Assembly (NCBI RefSeq): GCF_010671925.1 | Contig: NZ_JAAHIH010000008.1 | Coordinates: 62,001-126,000 of the forward strand | Reading direction: 5' to 3' | DNA length: 64,000 bases | Origin: Moorena sp. SIOASIH | Lineage (GTDB): Bacteria; Cyanobacteriota; Cyanobacteriia; Cyanobacteriales; Coleofasciculaceae | In this document: in pieces, positions 50,163-59,000 of the stretch | Numbering within the stretch: the first letter of the stretch is position 1 | Layout of the letters: the number at the start of each line of letters is the position of its first letter | Notes under the pieces: generated by a model | The model's input: only the letters and a program-made list of their open reading frames with translations | Databases searched by the model: none | What the model was told of the DNA's origin: nothing | Position numbers and translations under genes: made by a program

Positions 50163-53100
50163 CTAGAGGGCATCCCAAATTCTGGGTTGACCCATGGTCA
50201 CCGGCATAATATCGCTAACATCAATTGTATATCGCAGGATTTTTTTGGCTCGTCTATCGTTTTCTGGGTCAAAGAACTTAAGCTTGACATCCCAACAGTC
50301 TGAATCGACTCGGCAGAAGGGACTTCGTTCAACCCCAATGGTATCAAGTTGCATAGACCCAGCACTTGAACTCGACGAAGTCTGTAGTACAGTCACTAAG
50401 GCATCTGCAAACTGAAAGGCATTGGTCGCGGCATAGTTGAAAGCACGTTCTTGGGAGGTTTGACCAAGATTACGCAGATCGTAGTAAATGCGTTGTAGAA
50501 ACGCTCTTAATGCATAATCGGTCGCCTCACGCACTTCATCCCACCGGGTTTCGTCTATGTCGCCTGCCGCAACTGCGTTAATGACATCCTGGATTAAGAC
50601 CTCAATGTGCCAACCGTACAGTCCTCGAAGATTATACAGTTCAAGTACAGGAACAACTTGACCAGAGAATAGTTGAACGGTTTTACCTGTTAAGATTCCT
50701 GGGACTGAAACTTTATCAATGTATCCTTTGTTGTAATCGTTCTGGGCAATTTGTGGCAAAGCCTGCCCCTCTAGAAACTTGCTCAATTGCTTGTACACCA
50801 ATTGAGCAGATGGACCTTTCGCCTCAATAGCATAAATGGGGGTCAGCTCTAGATTCAATGTCCAAATCAGGGATTGAGTTTCTGATATGTTGTCTGTTCC
50901 CTCATTACGGCGGACTTCATAGTCGTTCTGGCTATCTAGCTGCAGATCACCATTGCCATCGAGTATGGGAGTACCCAGAAGATAGTTAGTCATCTGCCTC
51001 ACATCAAATGGATTAGCAGGAACAGCAGTCTCAGTATTTTCATTCTCTGCTGAAACTTCTCTATTAACGTTTTGAGAATCCACTAAGGGCATCAGCTGCT
51101 TAAAGCTATCTTGACGAGCCTCTGTGCCAAAGTCATAGCCAATGGTGCCGATTGCGTAAACCAAAGCTTTTGAACCACTATCACAGCCACATCCCATGGA
51201 AGGGACGACACCGCTGGGGGTAACCCTACTAGAAGCAACGGTGTTAGCAGTCATAGCGGGTACCGCACCCATCTGCTGATAATGAACCGGCATTCCCTGT
51301 TGAACCGGCGTGGCGTGCTGAACCGGTGTAGTCTGAGCAGCGGGAACGACTCCCATCTGCTGATAATGAACCGGCATTCCCTGTTGAACCGGCGTGGCGT
51401 GCTGAACCGGTGCAGTCTGACCAGCGGGAACGACACCCATCTGCTGATAATGAACTGGCATTCCCTGTTGAACTGGCATTCCTTGCTGAACCGGTGCAGT
51501 CTGGCCAGCGGGAACGACACCCATCTGCTGATAATGAACCGGCATTCCCTGTTGAACCGGCATTCCTTGCTGAACCGGTGCAGTCTGACCAGCGGGAACG
51601 ACTCCCATCTGCTGATAATGAACCGGCATTCCCTGTTGAACGGGAGCAGCGGGAACGACTCCCATCTGCCCATGATGAACTGAATGAACTGGCATGGCTT
51701 GCTGAACCGGTTCATTATAGGCAGCGGGAACGACTCCCATCTGCTGATAATGAACCGGCATTCCCTGTTGAACTGGCATGGCTTGCTGAATGGGTGCAGT
51801 GTGAGCAGCGGGAACAACTCCCATCTGCCCATGATGAACTCGATGAACTGGCATGGCTTGCTGAACCGGTTCATTATAGCCAGCGGGAACGACTCCCATC
51901 TGCTGATAATGAACCGGCATTTCCTGTTGAACTGGCATGGCTTGCTGAATGGGTGCAGTCTGAGCAGCGGGAACGACTCCCATCTGCCCATGATGAACTC
52001 GATGAACTGGCATGGCTTGCTGAACCGGTGCAGTGTGAGCAGCAGGAACGACTCCCATCTGCCCATGATGAACTGGCATTCCCTGTTGAACTGGCATGGC
52101 TTGCCGAACCGGTGCAGTCTGAGCAGCGGGAACGACTCCCATCTGCCCATAATGAACTGGGTGAACTGGCATCCCTTGCTGAATCGGTGCAGTCTGTGCA
52201 GCGGGAATGACTCCCATCTGACGATGAACTGGCATGGCTTGCTGAACCGGTGCAGTCTGTGCAGTGGGTTCTACAGTCATTTGTCCAGAAGTAGCACTGG
52301 GGACAACTGTCGTTTCGTAGACTTGCTGCTGATTAACCGATTCAGCCGAACCCAAATTACTGGCTTCACTGGGTTGCATTCTTTCCACCTCCCAATTCTG
52401 ATTGGACATTTCTTGTGTTTCCCCTTTAGTAATCAACTCATATGCTCCAGGAATATTGAGACGACCTGCCAGACAACGACGAGCATCTGGAACTGTATCT
52501 GGGTGGCAAGGTAAGGCACTTTCAAGCAGTGCCTGACGGATGAAGTGAGGATCGGGTTTTTCTCCTCGTTTGAGCTGGATGCTCATTAACAGTGCTACCA
52601 GCCCAGATACAATTGGAGTCGCAAAGCTAGTCCCAAATTTTAGGGTGGTACCTCCACCAAGCATGGCTCCCAAGATGTTTTCACCAGGAGCCAAGATTCC
52701 CTGGTTTTGGTAAGCCTGACCCCAATTACTAAAATCGATTGGCAATCCCTGGTCATTCATTGCACCCACGGCCAGCACCGAGGGCAAAGCTGCCGGAACA
52801 TGAAGACATTCACAGGCATTATTTCCCGCTGCTGCAACGATTAAAACACCATTCTCATGACAGTGACGGACAGCTTTTTCCAAAATGGGGTCTGCTGCAC
52901 CAGATTCACTGAGTTCGCCTCCACTGATATTTATGACATTAGCTCCTTGTTCAACTGCCTGATTAATTGCTCGAGCTAGGTCTATTTGCAACAGTGAACG
53001 ATTCTGAGTATCAGAGAATACTGGCACAATCAGCCCACGACAACCGGGGGCAATTCCCTGAACTGGACTACCATGCTGCCCAAAAATTACGCTGGCAATG

Positions 53101-53300
53101 TGAGTACCATGACTAGCCATCTTCCCCACAGGAGCATCTGAAACCAGTGTAGGCAGCTTGATTAGCTGGGCCCCTTGAAAGCTGGGATGAGATAGATCAA
53201 CTGATCCGTCAAGAACGGCTACACATACGCGCGAATCCCCAATAGATTCATCCCACAAAGATTCAATTCCAGGCAATTTTGACGCTGAGTAGTTAAACAT
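50163..53300 (-). CDS. PatA/PatG-type subtilisin protease with a long repeat region
   Basis: The 1045-residue protein starts with a peptidase S8 domain. The catalytic Asp31 is in VAVLDGSVDLSHPS, His64 in SHGTHIAS, Asn160 in VAAAGNNAC, and Ser225 in FGTSFATPIVSG. Residues about 337-685 are about 20 imperfect repeats of QMGVVPAAQTAPVQQAMPV. From about residue 700 a CGCDSGSKALVYAIGTIGYD segment starts the C-terminal domain typical of the cyanobactin protease (PatA/PatG) family. Such enzymes cleave leader from core, and PatG also macrocyclises. It heads a same-strand gene train of precursor-like ORFs. No YcaO or prenyltransferase is adjacent. Confidence 0.92.
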   Translation of the reverse strand: MFNYSASKLPGIESLWDESIGDSRVCVAVLDGSVDLSHPSFQGAQLIKLPTLVSDAPVGKMASHGTHIASVIFGQHGSPVQGIAPGCRGLIVPVFSDTQNRSLLQIDLARAINQAVEQGANVINISGGELSESGAADPILEKAVRHCHENGVLIVAAAGNNACECLHVPAALPSVLAVGAMNDQGLPIDFSNWGQAYQNQGILAPGENILGAMLGGGTTLKFGTSFATPIVSGLVALLMSIQLKRGEKPDPHFIRQALLESALPCHPDTVPDARRCLAGRLNIPGAYELITKGETQEMSNQNWEVERMQPSEASNLGSAESVNQQQVYETTVVPSATSGQMTVEPTAQTAPVQQAMPVHRQMGVIPAAQTAPIQQGMPVHPVHYGQMGVVPAAQTAPVRQAMPVQQGMPVHHGQMGVVPAAHTAPVQQAMPVHRVHHGQMGVVPAAQTAPIQQAMPVQQEMPVHYQQMGVVPAGYNEPVQQAMPVHRVHHGQMGVVPAAHTAPIQQAMPVQQGMPVHYQQMGVVPAAYNEPVQQAMPVHSVHHGQMGVVPAAPVQQGMPVHYQQMGVVPAGQTAPVQQGMPVQQGMPVHYQQMGVVPAGQTAPVQQGMPVQQGMPVHYQQMGVVPAGQTAPVQHATPVQQGMPVHYQQMGVVPAAQTTPVQHATPVQQGMPVHYQQMGAVPAMTANTVASSRVTPSGVVPSMGCGCDSGSKALVYAIGTIGYDFGTEARQDSFKQLMPLVDSQNVNREVSAENENTETAVPANPFDVRQMTNYLLGTPILDGNGDLQLDSQNDYEVRRNEGTDNISETQSLIWTLNLELTPIYAIEAKGPSAQLVYKQLSKFLEGQALPQIAQNDYNKGYIDKVSVPGILTGKTVQLFSGQVVPVLELYNLRGLYGWHIEVLIQDVINAVAAGDIDETRWDEVREATDYALRAFLQRIYYDLRNLGQTSQERAFNYAATNAFQFADALVTVLQTSSSSSAGSMQLDTIGVERSPFCRVDSDCWDVKLKFFDPENDRRAKKILRYTIDVSDIMPVTMGQPRIWDAL
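51250..52290. repeat. About 20 degenerate repeats in the protease gene
   Basis: The DNA unit is about 50-60 bp, for example CATCTGCTGATAATGAACCG, GCATTCCCTGTTGAACCGGC, and GCAGTCTGAGCAGCGGGAAC. All three plus-strand frames stay open in places because the unit length is a multiple of three; those are shadows. The peptide unit alternates QxMGVVPA(A/G) with QTAPVQQ(A/G)MPV(H/Q). Confidence 0.9.
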
Positions 53301-53834
53301 CTATTGGTCATCCAGAGAAATGCTAGCGAGAAGGGAGTCCTTGAACCTCCCGTCTTCAGGGGAGATTTAGTGAAGCTACTAGCGCTGGAATCCCTTAGCG
53401 ACTGCCGCGCAGCGCCCTATAGCTTTCACCCCGATCGCAATTATATACACTCCTCTCAAGAAATGGTGAATATATTAAGAAATGTTGAATACATTCACAA
53501 AATTTGACATTCAGACAGAAGAAGAAGTTGATTCCTATTGACAGGAGATTACCTCAACATCGGCTCAGTATTTCAATATAAATATTACCTTGTAAACCTC
53601 TAATTTTTTATAAAAATTTATCTCAAAATTATTTAAACTTTTCGATTAAATGTAACAGGATATAAACTATCAAAGCCGCAGAATTTTTAATTCGAAGTCC
53701 ATTGCAATACTTAGTAATTAATCTATCCAAATTCAAAGGCATTTTGAGGAATTTCCAGAGCAATTCTATTTGCCCCTGCTGTCGATAAAGAAATGCGCTA
53801 CGCGCACGCTACGGGATCAGCAATATCTTGATTA

Positions 53835-53904
53835 GTAGGGTGGGCAGTGCCTACCAACGCCCTTTGCAAGCTTGATGATCTGTCTGAGGCACTGCCCACC
53901 CTAC
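53835..53904. repeat. Large hairpin GTAGGGTGGGCAGTGCCT
   Basis: GTAGGGTGGGCAGTGCCT (53835-53852) pairs perfectly with AGGCACTGCCCACCCTAC (53887-53904) across 34 bases. TAGGGTGGGCA...TGCCCACCCTA elements are familiar as dispersed cyanobacterial repeats. Confidence 0.8.
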
Positions 53905-54031
53905 ATCAACTTGCTATGATTGTTTTTTGGGTATTAAATAGTTCAATTGTTCTATTTGAGTGCAAGCCTTATCCTACAAGGATTACAGCGAATTTACGAA
54001 TCAGCTCTTAGGAAACGCGATCGCTCCCAAC

Positions 54032-54184
54032 CTAACTTAAGTAAGCGAGAATGCCACCGCTATCGCTAAAATCATCCTTACGCTTGCTCTCATAGTCCAG
54101 AAGCCCTCTCAAACACCTTTCAGGTATACTCCGATTACCAACCTTTTTGATACATTGCCCTACAAAGAACACCTCCTCAATCAA
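54032..54184 (-). CDS. Possible 50-residue relic downstream of the aminotransferase
   Basis: The open frame from TTG 54184 reads IEEVFFVGQCIKKVGNRSIP and then DYESKRKDDFSDSGGILAYL. The composition looks like real protein. There is no Met start or clear ribosome site, and I do not recognise the family. It could be the end of a decayed gene. Confidence 0.25.
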   Translation of the reverse strand: MIEEVFFVGQCIKKVGNRSIPERCLRGLLDYESKRKDDFSDSGGILAYLS

Positions 54185-54206
54185 GGGGATTTGGTATGAC
54201 TATCGA

Positions 54207-55406
54207 CTACTGGCAAAATACTTGCTGCACTGCTTTAACTATTCTGTTAAGATCCGTCATCTCCAATTCTGGATAGACTGGTAAAGATAATAACTTTTCC
54301 ACGATTTGCTTTGCTATTGTTAATCGTCCTACCCGATGAGGTAAACCATTTTGATAAACAGGTTGATCTGGAATCAATTTCGGATATATTCTCATAGTTT
54401 CGATGCCAACAGAATTTAAGTGGTATTCTAATTTCTGTCTTGTCTGGACTGAATCCGTTATAACAGTGTATAGATAATAAACATGAGTCCGCCCTGGAGC
54501 AACAAAAGGAATCTGTAGTGGTAAACCATCAAAATGAGCGTTGTAATAATTAGCAATATAATTACGACGTTGGTTCCACTCTTCTAAGAATTTTAATTCT
54601 AAATTTATTAATGCGGCTGTAAACTCTCCCATACGCCCTCTTAGCCCAAACACCTCGTGATTATAACGATTTCCAGGGATTCTACCTAAATCACATAAAC
54701 GAAGGACTTGTGATACATTCTTGGCATCTTGCATTGTTATCATGCCACCATCTTCTAATCCGCCTATATTTTTGCCATTATAGAAAGAAAAACAACCAAA
54801 ATCTCCCATACTACCAGCATAGTTGCCATGATAAGTAGCCCCATGTGCTTGTGCGCAATCTTCAATAATTTTTAGATTGTACTTTTTAGCTATATCCATT
54901 AATCTGTCCATATCAGCCATTTGCCCATACATATGTACTGGGATAATAGCTACGGTTTTCCTAGTAATAGAATCCAAGACTGCATCTGGATTAATGGTTA
55001 GTGTTTTGGGGTCTATATCTACAAATACTGGAATACCTCCGACTGCATTTACAGCATAAGCTGTTGAAATAAATGTTAATGAAGGCACTATTACTTCATC
55101 ACCTGGATTGATTCCAGCACACATGAGTGCTATTTGCAAAGAGATAGTTCCAGATGATGTGGCAATTCCGGTTGTCCCCCATAAATCTTTTATCGATTTT
55201 TCAAGAGCAATAACACGATTTCCGCGTCCTGTATATTTTCCAGATAAAATTACTTCGTCAAATAACTCAAGAATCTGGTTTTTGAGAAACTCAAAGCGAA
55301 GACTATACCCTTCAAAGGGAATTTTGGCTCTACCGAACCTAGTGTCTATAAAACCGCGCTTATTCCCGACTAGGTCTGATTGGATGGGGTTTTTAGAAAA
55401 AATCAT
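54207..55406 (-). CDS. DegT/DnrJ/EryC1/StrS-family aminotransferase
   Basis: The 399-residue pyridoxal-phosphate enzyme would aminate a nucleotide-linked keto-sugar or a related ketone. Signatures are ATSSGTISLQIALMCAGINP, GDEVIVPSLTFISTAYAVN, IIEDCAQAHGATY, and SFYNGKNIGGLEDGGMI, which holds the cofactor Lys. Members act in surface glycan and natural-product sugar synthesis. No other sugar gene is adjacent, so its pathway is unknown. It starts at ATG 55406. Confidence 0.9.
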   Translation of the reverse strand: MIFSKNPIQSDLVGNKRGFIDTRFGRAKIPFEGYSLRFEFLKNQILELFDEVILSGKYTGRGNRVIALEKSIKDLWGTTGIATSSGTISLQIALMCAGINPGDEVIVPSLTFISTAYAVNAVGGIPVFVDIDPKTLTINPDAVLDSITRKTVAIIPVHMYGQMADMDRLMDIAKKYNLKIIEDCAQAHGATYHGNYAGSMGDFGCFSFYNGKNIGGLEDGGMITMQDAKNVSQVLRLCDLGRIPGNRYNHEVFGLRGRMGEFTAALINLELKFLEEWNQRRNYIANYYNAHFDGLPLQIPFVAPGRTHVYYLYTVITDSVQTRQKLEYHLNSVGIETMRIYPKLIPDQPVYQNGLPHRVGRLTIAKQIVEKLLSLPVYPELEMTDLNRIVKAVQQVFCQ

Positions 55407-56010
55407 TCTATTAAAAACTCAAATTACCGCCCAATCAGGATTATACTACAGCAATCCTAAATCATTTATTTGTAAAATCAGCATCTGGAATCGTTGCTGG
55501 GCAAGGGTTATAGCGATGGCTTTGGCCAATATATTTCACGAATCATTTAGGACTGGTATAATAATTTTATAACATTGTTACACAGCCAGTTCGGTATAGC
55601 CAATTTAATTAGTTAAATTTTGCTTAAATTCAACTAATTAAACCAGGGTAAATGCCATAAAAAATGGCTCATAATGTGCATTGGGTAGATATCGGTTGAT
55701 CGTGGCTCATGTCGCCCCCTCAGTCGAAGAGTATATTAAGCGAGGTAATCGTGATTGGGTAAGGGAGATGATGATTCGTCGTCAAGCGTCTGTGAATGAA
55801 TTTTGCCTCGAAAAGATTGACCTAGAACAGGTTACAGGTTGAACGCGATGGACTTCGTCCCGCTTTCAGCGAACGCGTAGCCTTTTGGCCAAGGTTATTC
55901 ACAGTTGAATCTTGACAGATTGAAGGTTAAAGGTGATCAAACCAACCTTCAACCTTCTAACCGGCAACTGGTAACCGAAGCCAACCTGGAACCTTTAAGC
56001 TTCAACTGTT
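55407..56010. other. Spacer with a short ORF and GGTTGAAGGTT repeats
   Basis: The right half contains CGAACGCGTAGCCTTTTGGC followed by AAGGTTATTCACAGTTGAAT and AACCTTCAACCTTCTAACCG, the family also present in the ABC linker and at 28860. A direct TTCAACTAATTAAA/AATTTAATTAGTTAAA pair is near 55605-55640. The short ORF at 55702 is listed separately. Confidence 0.5.
55702..55842 (+). CDS. Small conserved-looking protein or remnant
   Basis: The 46-residue frame reads from GTG 55702 as VAHVAPSVEEYIKRGNRDWV and then REMMIRRQASVNEFCLEKID. The charged amphipathic composition is protein-like. The frame is open a further seven codons upstream with other alternative starts. I do not recognise it; it may be the end of a lost gene. 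Confidence 0.35.
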   Translation: MAHVAPSVEEYIKRGNRDWVREMMIRRQASVNEFCLEKIDLEQVTG

Positions 56011-59000
56011 TTAGGCTACTGTCGAAGAAACTAACTCCCGTTCCTCTACCACATCAGGATTGGCTTGAGGAGTATCTGCCTCAGAAGGTGGTACCACTTG
56101 CCAGAATTTGGGCAGATATTCAGACCAGTTATCCAGAATCATCTGGGCTTTCGGGCTACCAGTCCGAGTGGCATGGTCTTTAATTAAGCCTTTCAACTGC
56201 TGCTCTCCAGCCGCTGAAATCACCCGTTGAATCTTGACATTCTGGTTCACTTTGGCGGGAAAACTCTCCTCTTCATCTAGGAAGTAGGCTAAACCACCAG
56301 TCATACCAGCACCGACATTGCGTCCCACTTTCCCTAAGACTACAATTACACCACCGGTCATGTATTCACAGCAGTGATCACCAGCGGACTCAATCACAGC
56401 ATAGCCTTTGGAGTTGCGCACACCAAACCGCTCACCAGCACCACCATGGGCAAATAATGTTCCGCCAGTGGCACCATAGAGGCAGGTATTACCTACAATC
56501 ACATTGTTAGCTGGGTCGTAGGTGGCATCAGCCGGTGGTTTGATAATAATTTCACCACCATGCATCCCTTTACCTACATAGTCATTGGCTTCACCAGTTA
56601 AAATCAGGGTCATACTAGGCAGGTTAAAGGCACCAAAGCTTTGACCAGCAGCCCCCTTGAAGTTGAGAGTAATGTGTCCATCGAAACCAGTGTTACCATA
56701 CTGCTTGGCAATTACCCCAGCAATTCGAGCCCCTACAGTACGGTCAGTGTTGACAATGTCAACATCTTTAGTCACGGACCCATGATTTTGAATAGCATTC
56801 GTCAGGTCAGCGTCAGCCAGCAGTTGATCATCTAGGACTGGTCCATTGCTGTGGACATCGTTATGGTTGAGCCAACTGCGGTCTGTGCGAGTATCAGGCA
56901 GCTGAGTCAGACAATCTAGATTCAGCATAGATGTCTTAGTCAACTCAAGGTCGTCCCGGACTTTGAGTAGATCAGCCCGACCAATGATATCCTTTAAGGA
57001 ACGGTAACCTAGTTTGGCAAGAAGCGATCGCACTTCCTGAGCCACAAAGTAGAAGAAGTTGACCACGTGCTCTGGAATCCCGGTAAAGCGCTGGCGCAGG
57101 CGTTCTTGCTGAGTAGCAACCCCTACGGGACATTGATTGGTATGGCAAATCCGTGCCATAATGCAACCTTCAGCAATCATCGATACCGAACCGAAACCGT
57201 ACTCTTCTCCTCCCATCAAGGCAGCCATCAGTACGTCCCAACCAGTTTTTAAGCCACCATCTACCCGCAGCAAAACGCGATCGCGTAGTTGGTTTTCCAT
57301 CAAGATCCGATGTACTTCAGTTACTCCCAGTTCCCAAGGGGTTCCAGCGTGCTTAATCGAACTCAGGGGAGATGCTCCAGTACCGCCATCATGACCAGAA
57401 ATTTGGATTACATCCGCATTGGCTTTAGCTACCCCAGCCGCAACAGTTCCAATCCCAATTTCTGCCACCAACTTCACAGATACCTTAGCTTGAGGGTTAA
57501 TCTGATGCAAATCAAAAATCAGCTGCGCTAGGTCTTCAATCGAATAGATATCATGATGGGGTGGTGGGGAAATTAGGGTTACCCCTGGCTTGGAACGCCG
57601 CAGCTTAGCAATGTAGGGACTGACCTTCTTACCCGGTAACTGACCCCCTTCCCCTGGCTTAGCACCTTGAGCAATCTTAATTTCTAACTGCTTCCCACTC
57701 ATCAGGTACTCTGGTGTTACTCCAAAACGACCAGATGCTACTTGCTTAACCGCAGACGAAGCAACATCCCCATTACGTAACCCCTTTAAGTGAGGTAGAG
57801 TCGGAGAATTACCAGTCTGATCCACATCCTTCAGAATGGTGAAGCGCACTGGGTCTTCACCCCCTTCACCACTGTTTGATTTACCGCCAATCCGGTTCAT
57901 AGCAATAGCTAGAGTTTCATGAGCTTCTCGGGATAGAGAGCCTAGGGACATCGCACCGGTACAGAAGCGCTTGACAATTTCCTCAACAGGTTCTACTTCC
58001 TCGATCGGAATAGTAGGTTGGTCGCTGTTGAAGTCCAACAAATCTCGTAGTGCAGTTGCTGGACGCTCTTCCAAAAGTTTCCGATACACATCGTAGTGGT
58101 CGTAAGCTTCTTTGTTAGCTTCAAGGTTTGAAGGTTTAACCTGCAACTTGCTAACTTCCAACTCTTTGTGATTTTTCCCGTTGCCATTGTTAGAAGATTG
58201 GTCACGGACGAAGGAAGAAACCGCCTTGTGTAGGGCTTTAGCCATTTCAGGGCTGTTCATGTGATACTCACCCCGAGGACGGTAATTGATAAAGCCAAAG
58301 TTTTCCAGTTTCTTAGCTGTCAGGGGGAAAGCCCGCTTGTGAAACTCCATCACTTCCTGAGCTAAATCAGCAATACTCAAACCCCCCAGCCGGGATGTAG
58401 TTCCCTTAAAGGCTAGTGCCAATAAATCCCCACCAATGCCAATTGCTTCAAAAATCTGAGCGCCATGGTAAGACGATAATAGGGAAATTCCCATCTTAGA
58501 TAGGATTTTCAATAAACCTGCTTCTACCGCCTTGCGATAATTTTTCTGAGCTTGGTCTATGGTTAGGCTTTCCAGTTTACCCTGCGCCATCAATTTCTGA
58601 GTTTTAGGATTAGCCCACCAATTCCGCACCGATTCCCAAGCCAAATAGGGACAAACTGCTGATGCACCATAACCGATTAAGCAAGCATAGTGATGAGTAC
58701 TCCAGCATTGAGCCGTTTCCACAATAATGGATGCCTTCATCCTTAATCCTTGAGAGATCAGGTGGTGGTGAACCGCACCTACAGCCAACATCGGTGGAAT
58801 ATAGGAGTAGTTTTCAGAAAGCCCTCCAGCAGTTTTATCACTTAAAATCAGAATCCTTTTGCCAGCCCTTACCGACTCAGCGGCTTGGTCACACATACGA
58901 TTCACAGCTACTTCTAGCCCCCCCGGACCAGTAGCAATTTCAAATAGAGTAGAGAGTTCAGCCGTCTCAAACCCTGACCCTTTCACCGCTGCCAACTCCG

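Larger units (their letters stand above)
53301..54206. other. Gene-free region between the peptide locus and the aminotransferase
   Basis: The region contains an 18-bp-armed hairpin at 53835-53904 and a possible 50-residue ORF at 54032-54184. The AT-rich part nearest the protease should hold its promoter, but no clear element was found. A CGCGCAGCGCCCTATAGCTT stretch lies near 53404. Confidence 0.5.

Noticed and set aside
51250..52290. Protease repeats as a possible CRISPR array
   Set aside because: The units are coding, abutting and variable, and they lie within an intact protease frame.
51282..52514. Long plus-strand open frames with repeated NRHSLLN- or ERLPSADNE-like peptides
   Set aside because: They are antisense shadows of the protease repeat region. 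The unit length is a multiple of three, so every frame stays open. There are no ribosome sites or protein-family features.
50163..53300. Calling the locus a standard cyanobactin cluster
   Set aside because: The protease fits the family, but no PatE-type precursor, YcaO cyclodehydratase, PatB/PatC or PatF prenyltransferase is visible in the window.
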